Numbered from the stretch's first letter, positions 16,522 through 26,190 are shown. The stretch: 64,000 nucleotides of DNA from Neoaquamicrobium microcysteis (GCF_008180155.1 NZ_VSZS01000062.1:1-64000), one strand, 5' to 3'. The notes: a model not told the origin generated them from the sequence alone. Translations and numbers: made by a program.

Positions 16522-17703
16522 CTACAGCACGGAAACGATCTTGGCGGCAAGGTCATCCAGCCTGTCGCCAGGCAGCCCGGCGACGTTGAAGCGGCTGTCG
16601 CCGACGATGTAGACGCCATGGTCGGCACGCAGCTTCGCCACCTGCTCGGCCGAGATGCCGAGGCGGGAGAACATGCCGCGCTGGCGAGCGATGAAATCGA
16701 AGCGATCCGAATTCGAGTGCCGGCGCAGCGCGTCTGCAAAGCCCTGCCTCAGGCTCATCATGCGCTGCCGCACCGCCTCCAGCTCCGCCTTCCAGTCTGT
16801 GCGCAGGTCGTCATCCTCCAGCACGATGCGCACGCACGCCGCGGCGTGGTCCGGCGGCATCGACCAGATGCCGCGCGCGATGCCAAGCAACTGGCCGTAG
16901 GCGGTATCAGCTTCAGCCTTGTTACTGCCCAGAATGAGAGCCGCACCGGCCCGGTCGCGATAGACTGAGAAGTTCTTGGAGCAGCTTGCCGCCGCCAGCA
17001 GTTCCGGCACGGTCTCCGCCAGGATGCGCAGGCCGGCCGCGTCCTGCTCCAGGCCTTCGCCGAAACCCTGATAGGCGATGTCGACGAACGGCGTCAGTCC
17101 GCGTTCCGCCAGCAGGCGGGCGACTGAGCGCCACTGATCGAGCGAAAGGTCCGCGCCCGTCGGATTATGGCAGCAGCCATGGAGCAGCACCACGTCGCCG
17201 GCGGGTATGGCCTCCAGCGCCTCTGTCATGGCGTCGAAGCGCACGCCGCCGTTCTCGGCATCAAAGTAGGCGTAGGTTTGCGCCTTCAGGCCCGCCGCAC
17301 GCAGGATGGGCATGTGGTTCGGCCATGTCGGGTCCGGCACCCACACCGTCGCGTCGGGGCGCGACAGGCGAATCAGGTCCGCCAGCAGGCGCAGTGCCCC
17401 GGTGCCGCCGGGCGTCTGCGCGGCGCGCAAGCGAGCCCGGTCGGCCTTGTCGCCGAAGACGACGCCGATCATCAGTTCGTTGAATACGGTGTCGCCGGCA
17501 AGCCCCAGATAGCTCTTGGTCGCCTGCGACTTGTGCAGCCTTCGCTCGGCCTCGCGCACCGCCCGCATCACCGGCGTCTTGCCGTCGACATCCTTGTAGA
17601 CGCCGACGCCGAGGTCGAGCTTTCCCGCGCGCGGATCGTCGCGGTAAAGCGACATCAGCATCAGGATGCCGTCGGGTGCTGCGGGTTGAAGTGTCTCGAA
17701 CAT
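16522..17703 (-). CDS. Aromatic/aspartate aminotransferase, class I (TyrB/AspC type)
   Basis: 393 residues from an ATG with GGAGGG upstream. It has the aspartate/aromatic aminotransferase pattern: DLGVGVYKD at residue ~30, PGGTGALRL, HGCCHNPTGADLS, VDIAYQGFGEGL, and the PLP Lys in SCSKNFSVYRDRAGA, with the C-terminal substrate Arg in GDSRFNVAG. It transfers amino groups between aromatic amino acids or aspartate and 2-oxoglutarate in the cytoplasm. Being first in an operon with kynureninase, it may act on kynurenine or on tryptophan/phenylalanine; sequence alone does not say which. Confidence 0.9.
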   Translation of the reverse strand: MFETLQPAAPDGILMLMSLYRDDPRAGKLDLGVGVYKDVDGKTPVMRAVREAERRLHKSQATKSYLGLAGDTVFNELMIGVVFGDKADRARLRAAQTPGGTGALRLLADLIRLSRPDATVWVPDPTWPNHMPILRAAGLKAQTYAYFDAENGGVRFDAMTEALEAIPAGDVVLLHGCCHNPTGADLSLDQWRSVARLLAERGLTPFVDIAYQGFGEGLEQDAAGLRILAETVPELLAAASCSKNFSVYRDRAGAALILGSNKAEADTAYGQLLGIARGIWSMPPDHAAACVRIVLEDDDLRTDWKAELEAVRQRMMSLRQGFADALRRHSNSDRFDFIARQRGMFSRLGISAEQVAKLRADHGVYIVGDSRFNVAGLPGDRLDDLAAKIVSVL

Positions 17704-17844
17704 GGGGCCCTCCGAAAACCGGCGCCACAAAGCCCTAATTCGTTCGGCCGTGCAACAGATTTGGTCGCTTCCGTGATTGTGCCAGCGGCAGGCGGCCTTA
17801 AAGTCGCGCGAACGGCGCGCTTCGACGCCGCATGAGGGGCAGGC

Positions 17845-19098
17845 GTGGCAAAACGCTATTCGGCATTCGGGCTTTTTCGCGAAGGGTTGCGCGGTCACAG
17901 CGGCTGGCAGCCGGCATGGCGCTCGCCCAGCCCCAAGCCGCGCTACGACGCCATCATCATCGGCGGGGGCGGGCAGGGGCTGGCCACGGCATACTATCTG
18001 GCGAAAAACCACGGCATGACGAACGTGGCTGTGCTTGAGAAGAGCTGGCTTGGCGGCGGCAACACCGGCCGCAACACCACGACCATCCGCTCCAACTATT
18101 TCTATCCCGAAAGCGTCGCACTCTACGATTTCGCCCTGAAGCTCTACGAAGGTCTGTCGCGGGAGCTCAACTACAACATCATGCTTTCACAGCGGGGCGT
18201 CGTGACCGTCTCGCATTCCGATGCCGAGATGGAGATGGCGGCGAGACTGGTCAACGCGATGCAGATCAACGGCACCGACGCCGAGCTGCTCGACCGCGAC
18301 GGTGTGCTAGCCAAGGCGCCGTTGCTCAATAGAACGGATCAGGCGCGCTATCCGATCTTCGGCGGTACATGGCAGGGCAGGGCAGGCGTGGCCCGCCACG
18401 ATGCGGTGGCTTGGGGCTATGCCCGCGCGGCCGACGGCTTCGGCGTCGACATCATCCAGAACTGCGAGGTAACCGGCTTCCTCATCGAAAGCGGCCGCTG
18501 CGTCGGCGTCGAAACCTCGCTCGGCGAAATCCGCGCGGATGCCACTGGCCTTGCGGTCGCGGGCCATTCGGGCGTGCTGGCGGCCAAGGCGGGGTTCCAG
18601 CTTCCGATCCGCTCCTATTCGCTGCAGGCGATGGTGTCGGAGCCGGTGAAGCCATGTCTCGATACGGTCGTACTCTATCTCGGCACCGGCACCTATCTCT
18701 TCCAGTCCGACAAGGGCGAGATCGTTGTGGGTGGCGGGCTCGACCGCGTGCCCTCCTACGCGCAACGCGGCAACCCGCCGATGCAGCAGACGGTGATCTC
18801 CGGCATGTTGGAGATGTTTCCCTCCTTCGGCCAGCTCAAGATGCTGCGGCAGTGGGCGGGCATAGTGGACGTGGTGCCCGATTCCTCGCCCATCATCGGC
18901 CCATCGCCGCTGCCCGGTCTCTACCTCAATTGCGGCTGGGGCACGGGCGGCTTCAAGTCCATCCCCGCCGGCGGCTGGCTTCTGGCGCATCTCATGGTCA
19001 CCGGCGAGCATCACGAGATCAGCCGGCCGTTCGACCTCGACCGTTTCGTCACAGGTCGGCTGGTGGACGAGGCGGCCGGCTCCGGCATCGCGCATTAG
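17845..19098 (+). CDS. soxB: Sarcosine oxidase, beta subunit
   Basis: 417 residues from a GTG with AGGGG nearby, as expected for heterotetrameric SoxB. The FAD-binding Rossmann motif IIIGGGGQGLATAYYLA starts near residue 36; the His of ARHDAVAWGYARA matches the residue that carries covalent FMN in this subunit; the C-terminal GLYLNCGWGTGGFKSIPAGG is a further FAD contact. Together with the alpha, delta and gamma subunits encoded immediately downstream it oxidises sarcosine to glycine, passing the methyl group to tetrahydrofolate. First gene of soxBDAG, divergent from the aminotransferase-kynU operon across 141 bases. Confidence 0.96.
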   Translation: MAKRYSAFGLFREGLRGHSGWQPAWRSPSPKPRYDAIIIGGGGQGLATAYYLAKNHGMTNVAVLEKSWLGGGNTGRNTTTIRSNYFYPESVALYDFALKLYEGLSRELNYNIMLSQRGVVTVSHSDAEMEMAARLVNAMQINGTDAELLDRDGVLAKAPLLNRTDQARYPIFGGTWQGRAGVARHDAVAWGYARAADGFGVDIIQNCEVTGFLIESGRCVGVETSLGEIRADATGLAVAGHSGVLAAKAGFQLPIRSYSLQAMVSEPVKPCLDTVVLYLGTGTYLFQSDKGEIVVGGGLDRVPSYAQRGNPPMQQTVISGMLEMFPSFGQLKMLRQWAGIVDVVPDSSPIIGPSPLPGLYLNCGWGTGGFKSIPAGGWLLAHLMVTGEHHEISRPFDLDRFVTGRLVDEAAGSGIAH

Positions 19099-19109
19099 GA
19101 ACCCAGGCC

Positions 19110-19376
19110 ATGCAGCTCTTTTCCTGTCCCTTCTGTGGTCCGCGCGACGAAACGGAGTTCCTGTTCGCAGCAGAAGCCGGCAAGACGCGTCCGGAACCAG
19201 CAGCCGACGTTTCGGCGGAGCGTTGGTCGGAGTACCTTTATCTGGGGGGCAACCCGCGGGGCGCGACGCGCGAAATCTGGCAACATCTCACCTGCGGCGA
19301 GTTCTTCGCGATGGAACGCGATACCGTCACCCACGTGGTTTCCGTCTCGCACTCCCTACGGGGAGAGGAGGCATGA
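19110..19376 (+). CDS. soxD: Sarcosine oxidase, delta subunit
   Basis: 88 residues, the normal size. It starts with MQLFSCPFCGPRDETEF and continues with YLYLGGNPRG and HLTCGEFFAMERD. The Cys pair near the start plus a later His-x-x-Cys form the zinc site of the delta subunit, and the -HVV-V- segment near the end is typical. It is a structural subunit of the cytosolic heterotetramer. It lies 11 bases after soxB, and its TGA overlaps the soxA ATG. Confidence 0.95.
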   Translation: MQLFSCPFCGPRDETEFLFAAEAGKTRPEPAADVSAERWSEYLYLGGNPRGATREIWQHLTCGEFFAMERDTVTHVVSVSHSLRGEEA

Positions 19377-22084
19377 CTGCGCGCCGCGTCACGGACAGCG
19401 GCAGGCCGCTCGCCTTCAGCTTCGACGGCCGTCCATATGAGGGCAGGGAAGGCGACACGATTGCGTCCGCCCTTCTTGCAAATGGCGTGCGCGTGGTCGG
19501 CCGCTCCTTCAAGTATCATCGCCCGCGCGGCATCTACGGCGCATGGACCGAGGAGCCGAACGCCATCGTCGACGTCACGTTCGACGGCACGACCACGCCC
19601 AACCTGCGGGCCACGACCGAACTGCTCAAAGCAGGGATGGATGTCCGTTCGGTCAATGCGAAGCCTACTGCCGATGCAGACCGGCTGGGCCTGCTCGACA
19701 GGCTTTCGCCGTTCCTGCCCGCCGGCTTCTATTACAAAACCTTTCTTTGGCCCGACTGGCATCGTTTCGAGCCGCGTATCCGCGCCATGGCTGGCCTTGG
19801 TCGTCTCGACCCGTCCAACGAGCCGCCGGCGGAAAACCCGATGGTGAACGCACGCTGCGACGTGCTCGTCGTCGGGGCGGGGCGGTCGGGCCTGGCTGCC
19901 TCGGCCGAAGCGGCGGGAGCGGGAAAATCGGTCATCCTCGTCGACGACCAGTTCGCGCCGGGCGGCTCGATGCTCTATCGCGAGGTGGATGGCGATGCGC
20001 GCGTGGAACAGGCGGTTGCGGACATCGCAAGGCTCGGTGGACGCGTCCTTTCGCGCACGACGGCATACGGCATCTATGACCACAATCTCGTCTGCTGCTG
20101 GGAGCGGCGCGGCGCGCAACCTGATCGCCAGTGGCGCGTCAGGCCGGGGCAGATAGTGCTGGCCACCGGCGCCATCGAGCGGCCGCTGATCTTTGCAGAC
20201 AACGACCGGCCGGGGGTGATGTCGGCGGATGCGGCGCTCTTCTACCTGCGGCGACATGGCGTTCTCGTCGGCAACAGGATCGTGCTGGCTGCCAACAATT
20301 CCCGGGCGATCCCGATTGCAGACACGTTGCGGGAAGCAGGCGCGCACGTCACCGTGGCCGACCTGCGGGACGGTGGGACGGTCGATGCCGTTCATGGCGC
20401 CAAGGCCGTAGAGGCCGTCACGGTCTCCGGCAAGCGTTTGGACGCCGACACTCTTCTCATGTCCGGTGGGTACACCCCGACCGTACATCTCTTCTGCCAG
20501 GCAAAAGGCAAGCTGCGCTACGATGAGGGGATTGCGGCTTTCGTGCCGGGAAACCCTGTCGAAGGCGTGTCGGTGATTGGTTCGGCGGCGGGCGATTTCG
20601 ACGACTACGCGATATCGCCGGTCTGGCCGAAGGCGGGCGCCAAGACCCGTCAGTGGATCGACTTCCAGAACGACGTAACCCTGAAGGATGTGGAACTCGC
20701 GGCACGCGAGAACTTCCGCTCGGTCGAGCATCTCAAGCGTTACACCACACTTGGCATGGCGACGGATCAGGGCAAGACGTCCAATATGAACGGCCTTGCC
20801 GCGATGGCCGCCATCACCGGCCGTACCATAGAGCAGACCGGAACCACGACCTATCGGCCGCCCTTCACGCCTGTTCCATTCACCGTCGTGGCCGGCCGCC
20901 GACGTGGCGAGCTGTTCAACCCCGTGCGGCGGCTGGCGCTGGAGGCCGAGCATCGCGCGGCCGGGGCCGTGTTTCGCGAATATGGCGGCTGGCTTCGCCC
21001 CGCATGGTACGGAAAGGGAGACGCGGCGGACGAGGTCCGCCGTGAAGCCCGGCAGGCGCGCGACACGGTCGCGATCTTCGACGGTTCGCCGCTCGGCAAG
21101 ATCGAGGTGTTCGGCCCGCAGGCAGGCGAGATCGTCGACTATAATTCCTACAACACCATCTCCACGCTGAAGCCCGGCCGCATCCGCTACGGTTTCATGC
21201 TCACCGAAAGCGGGGTCATCTACGACGACGGCGTTACGACGAAGCTTGCCGACGACCACTACGTCGTCTCCTGTTCCTCGGGCCATGTCGCCGGCGTCGT
21301 CGCGCGGCTGGAGGAGTGGCGGCAGGACCGTTTCGATCCCTCGCAGGTGTTCGTGCACAATCTCACTCCGCACTGGGCGACGCTCACGGCGTGCGGGCCA
21401 CGCGCGAAGCGCCTCGTCGACGCGCTGTCGCTCGGTGTCGATCTGGACGACGCCGCACTGCCGCACATGGGCGCTGGCACAGGCACCTTCGCCGGCTGCC
21501 CTGCGCGGATCGCGAGGGTCAGTTTCACCGGCGACCGCTCCTACGAGGTGTCGGTGCCGGCTGCGACGGCGCCTGCGCTCTGGGCCGCAATGAACGAGGC
21601 GGGCAGGGTGCTTGATGCTGTGCTGATGGGGTCGGAGGCGTTGCTGATGCTGCGCGCCGAAAAGGGCTACATCATCGCCGGCAAGGACACCGACGGGACG
21701 ACGATGCCGCAGGATCTCGGGCTCAGCGGCCCGCGCGACAAACGACAGGGCGAATATGTCGGCAAGCGTTCGCTGTTTACCGACAATGCGCAGCGGCAGG
21801 ACCGGCAGCAGTTCGTCGGCCTTGCCGTGTCGGACGGTGGACCGGCGCTCCCCACAGGCGCGCATGCGCTGGGTTCTGACGGCGGCCAACGGCGCTCCGC
21901 CGGGTTCGTGACGTCGAGTTATGACAGCCCTGCGCTTGGCCGTCCCATTGCTCTGGCGCTGGTTCAGCGCGGGCTTTCGCGAATGGATGAGGAGATCGAG
22001 CTGGTCCATCTGGGCAGCGTACGCCGCGCGACGATTACCGATCCCTGCGCCTTCGATCATGACGGGAGCCGCCTCAATGCTTGA
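19373..22084 (+). CDS. soxA: Sarcosine oxidase, alpha subunit
   Basis: 903 residues from the ATG overlapping the soxD stop, preceded by GGAGAGGAGG. Domain order: an N-terminal 2Fe-2S-ferredoxin-like fold (FDGRPYEGREGDTIASALLA, FKYHRPRGIYG); a pyridine-nucleotide oxidoreductase domain with VLVVGAGRSGLAASAEAA near residue 165 (noncovalent NAD+); and from about residue 510 a GcvT-type folate-binding domain ending in the aminomethyltransferase beta-barrel. It receives the methylene group and makes 5,10-methylene-THF. It is slightly shorter than the ~965 residues of characterised homologues. An open frame of nearly 990 codons on the opposite strand is a GC-bias artefact. Confidence 0.96.
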   Translation: MTARRVTDSGRPLAFSFDGRPYEGREGDTIASALLANGVRVVGRSFKYHRPRGIYGAWTEEPNAIVDVTFDGTTTPNLRATTELLKAGMDVRSVNAKPTADADRLGLLDRLSPFLPAGFYYKTFLWPDWHRFEPRIRAMAGLGRLDPSNEPPAENPMVNARCDVLVVGAGRSGLAASAEAAGAGKSVILVDDQFAPGGSMLYREVDGDARVEQAVADIARLGGRVLSRTTAYGIYDHNLVCCWERRGAQPDRQWRVRPGQIVLATGAIERPLIFADNDRPGVMSADAALFYLRRHGVLVGNRIVLAANNSRAIPIADTLREAGAHVTVADLRDGGTVDAVHGAKAVEAVTVSGKRLDADTLLMSGGYTPTVHLFCQAKGKLRYDEGIAAFVPGNPVEGVSVIGSAAGDFDDYAISPVWPKAGAKTRQWIDFQNDVTLKDVELAARENFRSVEHLKRYTTLGMATDQGKTSNMNGLAAMAAITGRTIEQTGTTTYRPPFTPVPFTVVAGRRRGELFNPVRRLALEAEHRAAGAVFREYGGWLRPAWYGKGDAADEVRREARQARDTVAIFDGSPLGKIEVFGPQAGEIVDYNSYNTISTLKPGRIRYGFMLTESGVIYDDGVTTKLADDHYVVSCSSGHVAGVVARLEEWRQDRFDPSQVFVHNLTPHWATLTACGPRAKRLVDALSLGVDLDDAALPHMGAGTGTFAGCPARIARVSFTGDRSYEVSVPAATAPALWAAMNEAGRVLDAVLMGSEALLMLRAEKGYIIAGKDTDGTTMPQDLGLSGPRDKRQGEYVGKRSLFTDNAQRQDRQQFVGLAVSDGGPALPTGAHALGSDGGQRRSAGFVTSSYDSPALGRPIALALVQRGLSRMDEEIELVHLGSVRRATITDPCAFDHDGSRLNA

Positions 22085-22598
22085 AACGATGCGCGACAGG
22101 GGCAAATTCTGGACGCCCGTCCCGGACTGGACGACGGCGCGCATCGAGCGTGACGGTTTGTCAGTGCGGCGCATCGCCGGGCTTGGCCAGATGCTCATAT
22201 CAGGTGATCTGCGCGGGGCTGTTGCCGGACTCGCGCCGGGCGTGTCGGAAATCGGGCTCTGGTCGCTGGCGGAGGCGGACAGCTATTTCGTGCGCAGCGC
22301 GCGGGATCGTGGGCTGCTGGTCACACCGGCCCCCCAGCATGTCGCCCCAGGCTGGCGCGAGGGCTACGTCGCCACTCCGTGCGACGACGCCTATGCGGTG
22401 CTCGAGCTTGCCGGCAGCGGGCTGGCCGAAATGGTGGCCGAGGCCACGTCCGTGGATCTGGAAGCGGGAAGTCGATCCGCTGCCGTTTTGTTCGCAGGCG
22501 TCACGGTCTTCCTCTACCGGACTGCGCCCTCAACTGCGCGGCTGCATGTCGAAAGCCCTATGGCAAGCTATCTCTGGAAATGGCTCGACGAACGCTGA
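22077..22598 (+). CDS. soxG: Sarcosine oxidase, gamma subunit
   Basis: 173 residues from the ATG at 22077, which has GGGAG eight bases upstream and overlaps the end of soxA by eight bases. SoxG is poorly conserved; the features that fit are position as the last sox gene, length, the low-charge N-terminal half with GLGQMLISGD, and a C-terminal ATSVDLEAG and VTVFLYRT followed by SYLWKWLDE. It resembles the C-terminal part of GcvT-like barrels. It ends three bases before the convergent amidase gene. Confidence 0.9.
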   Translation: MLETMRDRGKFWTPVPDWTTARIERDGLSVRRIAGLGQMLISGDLRGAVAGLAPGVSEIGLWSLAEADSYFVRSARDRGLLVTPAPQHVAPGWREGYVATPCDDAYAVLELAGSGLAEMVAEATSVDLEAGSRSAAVLFAGVTVFLYRTAPSTARLHVESPMASYLWKWLDER

Positions 22599-22601
22599 TT
22601 T

Positions 22602-24020
22602 TCAGCAGCCCGCTCGGGGTTCGATGGGCGTCACCGTGTCGAGGTCCAGCAGCTTTTCGAGTTGCCGCGCGCCTGACAGAAGCTTCGCCTCGCCGCGCGG
22701 CATCGCCACGATCTGCAAGCCCACCGGCAACCCTTCGGACGTGAAGCCGCAGGGTAACGACAGAGCCGGCGCGGTCGTCAGCGAAATCGCGAAGGCGATT
22801 GCCAGCCAGTCGATGTAGGTCTCGAACTTTACGCCCGCGCATTCGGCGACGTAACGCTGCTCGACCGGGTAGGGCGCGACGATGGTGGCTGGCGTCATCA
22901 GCAGGTCGTATTCTCCGAAGAACGCGACCGTTCGCGCGATCATTGCGGCGCGCTGCATCTCCGCCTCAATGATCTGCGGCATGGTGAGCTGGAGGCCCTT
23001 TTCGACGTTCCAGACCGTTTCCGGCTTGAGACGGCCTGGATGGTCCTTCAGCTTCTGCGCGTGCGCAGCCGCGAAGCCTTTCGCCCGCAGCGTCTGGAAA
23101 CAAGCATGTGCCTCCGACAAGTCGGGATGGGCTTCCTCCACGCTCACGCCCAGTTCCGCAAAGCGGTAGGCCGCGCGGCGGCATATCTCGGCCACCTCGG
23201 GGTCGACCGGCGTGACGCCCAGATCGGCACTGAAGGCCACCTTGCGCAGCCGCGCCGGCGTGCGCGCTGCGTCCAGATAGGATGTGCCATCGCGCGGCAG
23301 CGAAACCGGGTCGCGCGCATCCTCGCCCGTCATCGCGTCTAGCAGCAGCGCCACGTCCTCGACCGTGCGTGCCATAGGGCCTTCGACGGAGAGGATGTTG
23401 TCGACCACGTTTCCGGGCGTTGCCGCCACGCGGCCGGGGCTCGGTCGCAGGCCGACGATGCCGCAGAAGCTGGCCGGGTTACGAAGCGAGCCGCCTAGGT
23501 CCGAGCCATGCGCCACCCATGCCATACCGGTCGCCAGCGACACCGCCGCACCGCCGCTGGAGCCGGCCGCCGAACGGCTGGTGTTCCAGGGGTTGCGCGT
23601 CGTGCCGAACACTTCGTTGAAGGTGTTGGCGCCCGCGCCGAACTCAGGCGTCGCGGATTTGGCGTAGATGATGCCGCCTTCCTTCTCGATGGTCTCGACC
23701 AGTATGTCGGAGCGCTCGGGAATATGGTCGGCGAAGATGGGCGAGCCCCAGGTGGTGCGCACGCCCTCTACTTCGGTCAGGTCCTTGATCGGTACCGGCA
23801 GGCCGGCAAGGCGGCCGCGCTGGTCGAGCGGCTTCTTCATCAGCGCGGAGGCACGCTCCCGGGCGCGTTCGAAGCACAAGGTAGGCAGCGCGTTGACCGC
23901 GGGATCGACTGCCGCGATGCGCTCCTCCAGCGCGTCGAGCAGGTCAAGCGGCGTGACTTCCCCGGCCTTCAACCTGTCCACGATGGCGCAGGCCGACTGG
24001 TTTATCAACAATGGCGACAT
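22602..24020 (-). CDS. Amidase of the amidase-signature family
   Basis: 472 residues, typical length. The Ser-cis-Ser-Lys triad is present: Lys in GLPVPIKDLTEVEG (about residue 77), the cis-Ser in AAGSSGGAAVSLATG (about 152) and the nucleophile Ser in GSDLGGSLRNPASFCG (about 176). It hydrolyses a carboxamide to acid plus ammonia. Lacking the GatB/GatC partners, it is not evidence of tRNA amidation; a free-standing catabolic amidase is more likely. It lies downstream of, and on the same strand as, hutF-hutC (63-base gap), so it may share their transcript, and is convergent with soxG. Confidence 0.88.
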   Translation of the reverse strand: MSPLLINQSACAIVDRLKAGEVTPLDLLDALEERIAAVDPAVNALPTLCFERARERASALMKKPLDQRGRLAGLPVPIKDLTEVEGVRTTWGSPIFADHIPERSDILVETIEKEGGIIYAKSATPEFGAGANTFNEVFGTTRNPWNTSRSAAGSSGGAAVSLATGMAWVAHGSDLGGSLRNPASFCGIVGLRPSPGRVAATPGNVVDNILSVEGPMARTVEDVALLLDAMTGEDARDPVSLPRDGTSYLDAARTPARLRKVAFSADLGVTPVDPEVAEICRRAAYRFAELGVSVEEAHPDLSEAHACFQTLRAKGFAAAHAQKLKDHPGRLKPETVWNVEKGLQLTMPQIIEAEMQRAAMIARTVAFFGEYDLLMTPATIVAPYPVEQRYVAECAGVKFETYIDWLAIAFAISLTTAPALSLPCGFTSEGLPVGLQIVAMPRGEAKLLSGARQLEKLLDLDTVTPIEPRAGC

Positions 24021-24083
24021 GGCTCTCCCCCTCCCGCAAAGGGCGGCAGGATGGACGCGGCCAGTCGTGATTGCAATGTCGTA

Positions 24084-24800
24084 TCAGCCTTCCGGCGTGA
24101 AGCGGGCAACAAGCGCGTGGCTCGTGCCCGGATAGGTCAGCCGCACATGCGTCACCGGCCGCCCGCCCGTCCATGTACGACGTTCGACCGCGAGACATGG
24201 CGTGCCTGCATCCACACCCAGACGTTTCGCCGTCGGTTTGTCGGCGGCCAGCGCGCGGATCGTGTGCTCGGCGGCGCTCCATGGCACATGGCCTATAAGC
24301 CAGGGGCCGGGAGCGATGGTTTCGAACGGCTCCTGCTCTGCCTCCGGCACGGTATCGAGGCTGATGAGCCGTTCCTCGAGGCAGAACGGCGCCTCGCCGG
24401 CAAAATGCAGGCAGACGATGTCGACCAGTCTCGTGGCATCGGCAAAACCGGCAGCCTCATCGACAGGTTTGCCCGCCGAGCGGATCGTCCGGGAAAGGCG
24501 TTCGTAGCGGTAGGGTGCGCCCAGCGCCTCGACCTCGGCGCGGATGTCGTGGATTTCCAGCACGGCCGCCTGTGAGCGCGGCCGCGCGACGAAGCTGCCG
24601 GAGCGTTTGCGCCTTTCGATAAGCCCGGCCTTGGCGAGCTGTGTCAGCGCCTTGTTGACGGTCATGCGCGAGCAGCCATATTGCTCCGTCAGCTCGTGCT
24701 CGAAGGGAATGCGATGCCCGGGCGGCCACGCGCCCGACACGATCTTCGCGCCGATGTCGCCAAGAATGCGCTGGTGCAGAGAGAGGGGTTCGCCGCTCAT
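24084..24800 (-). CDS. hutC: Histidine utilisation repressor HutC (GntR family)
   Basis: 238 residues. N-terminal winged helix of the GntR type (LHQRILGDIGAKIVSGAWPP, then EQYGCSRMTVNKALTQLAKA) followed by a UTRA ligand domain from about residue 90 to the end, with LPxP-like and RLTYPGTSHAL strands. It should bind urocanate and release the hut operators. It starts two bases after the hutF stop (GTGACGATG), so the two are translationally coupled. The operator TATGTCTATACATA lies in the hutF-hutI divergent region. Confidence 0.94.
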   Translation of the reverse strand: MSGEPLSLHQRILGDIGAKIVSGAWPPGHRIPFEHELTEQYGCSRMTVNKALTQLAKAGLIERRKRSGSFVARPRSQAAVLEIHDIRAEVEALGAPYRYERLSRTIRSAGKPVDEAAGFADATRLVDIVCLHFAGEAPFCLEERLISLDTVPEAEQEPFETIAPGPWLIGHVPWSAAEHTIRALAADKPTAKRLGVDAGTPCLAVERRTWTGGRPVTHVRLTYPGTSHALVARFTPEG

Positions 24801-24802
24801 CG

Positions 24803-26158
24803 TCACGCTTCGGCCAGCTCCCGCAGCGCTTTGCGGAAGCCACGTTCGGCTTCTTCGCGAATGCGGTGACGCCCGTTCTCCACCAGCTTGTTGCCGCCGA
24901 TCCAGACGCTGTCCGGCTTTCCCGCTCCTGCAAAGACGAACGCATCGAGCACCGCGTCTTCCTTCTTGCCCTCGAAGGTCACGTCGGAAACGTCCAGCGA
25001 GAAGAAGTCGGCCGGTTCTCCTATAGCGATACCGGCGCCCGCCACGCCAAGCGCCTGCGCGCCGCCCTTCAGCACCGCATCGAACAGGGCGCGGCCGGTA
25101 GATCCCGGCCCTCCCGCCATGACGTTGCGCGCCCGGTTCCCCAGCCGCTGCGCATACTCGAACTGCCTCAACTCGGCCGACAGCCCGATCAGGACGTTGG
25201 AGTCCGAGCCCACGCCATAGCGCCCGCCATGCTCGGCAAATAGCGGCCCCTGAAAGATCCCGTCGCCGAGATTGGCTTCTGTCACGGGGCACAGCCCCGC
25301 CACCGCGCCGGATTGCGCCACGCCTGCCGTCTCGCTGTCGTTCATGTGCGTCGCGTGGATGAAGCACCAGCGCTCGTCTACCGGCGCATTGGCAAGCAGC
25401 CATTCCACCGGTCGCGCGCCGGACCACGCAACACAGTCTTCCACCTCCTTCACCTGCTCGGCGACGTGAATATGCAGCGGCCCGCCGGTTGCCATCGCGG
25501 CCACTGCCGCAAGCTCCTCCGGTGTGACGGCACGCAGCGAATGCGGTGCTGCGCCCATCAAGGCTTGAGAAAGTGATTCAACTGCCTTGCGAGATGATTC
25601 AAGCAGCCGGCCGAACCCGTCGACATCGTTGATGAAACGGCGCTGGCCCGGGGCAGGGGCGTGGCCGCCGAAAGTCGAGTGCGCGTAGAAGACCGGCAGC
25701 AGCGTCAGGCCGATGCCCGACGCCGCGCTTGCGGCCGCAATCCGTTCCGCCATCTCCGCCATGTTCGCATAGGGCGTGCCATCCGGCGCGTGGTGGAGGT
25801 AGTGGAACTCGCCGACCCTGCCGAAACCCGCCTCCAGCATCTCGACATAGAGCATCAGCGCCGTCGCCTCGACCTGCTCGGGCGTCATCGTCAGCGCGTG
25901 GCGGTACATGACTTCGCGCCACGTCCAGAACGTATCCGTCGTCGGGCCGCGCCGCTCCGCCATGCCCGCCATGGCGCGCTGGAAGGCATGGCTGTGCAGG
26001 TTTGCGACCGTCGGCAACAGCACTGCGCAGCGCTCATCGGCGCTGCCGGGGGTCGCATCCGTATCGATCGCCTCGATGCGCCCGCCACTGACTTTCAGCG
26101 CAACGTTCCGTTGCCAGCCGCTAGCCGTCAGCGCCTCGTTCGCGAAGATCACCGTCAT
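24803..26158 (-). CDS. hutF: Formimidoylglutamate deiminase
   Basis: 451 residues from the ATG at 26158; the open frame runs further upstream into the regulatory region but that part has no start with a ribosome site. Amidohydrolase-superfamily metal ligands: NLHSHAFQRAM (His-x-His), HIHVAEQ, HATHM and VGSDSN (Asp). It converts N-formimidoyl-L-glutamate to N-formylglutamate and ammonia in the five-step histidine route. The next enzyme, N-formylglutamate deformylase (HutG), is not encoded in the window. First gene of the leftward hut transcript, followed by hutC. Confidence 0.94.
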   Translation of the reverse strand: MTVIFANEALTASGWQRNVALKVSGGRIEAIDTDATPGSADERCAVLLPTVANLHSHAFQRAMAGMAERRGPTTDTFWTWREVMYRHALTMTPEQVEATALMLYVEMLEAGFGRVGEFHYLHHAPDGTPYANMAEMAERIAAASAASGIGLTLLPVFYAHSTFGGHAPAPGQRRFINDVDGFGRLLESSRKAVESLSQALMGAAPHSLRAVTPEELAAVAAMATGGPLHIHVAEQVKEVEDCVAWSGARPVEWLLANAPVDERWCFIHATHMNDSETAGVAQSGAVAGLCPVTEANLGDGIFQGPLFAEHGGRYGVGSDSNVLIGLSAELRQFEYAQRLGNRARNVMAGGPGSTGRALFDAVLKGGAQALGVAGAGIAIGEPADFFSLDVSDVTFEGKKEDAVLDAFVFAGAGKPDSVWIGGNKLVENGRHRIREEAERGFRKALRELAEA

Positions 26159-26190
26159 GTCCACGACCCTGCTTGCCAATGTGCTGATGA

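Noticed and set aside
15215-16612. 465-codon plus-strand frame opposite kynureninase
   Set aside because: It is the complement of kynU, whose PLP motifs are unmistakable; the antisense product looks random.
19238-22198. Open frame of nearly 990 codons on the minus strand opposite soxA
   Set aside because: It is antisense to a gene with clear homology; its translation is rich in Arg/His/Gly with no domain signs, as expected from GC bias at the third codon position.
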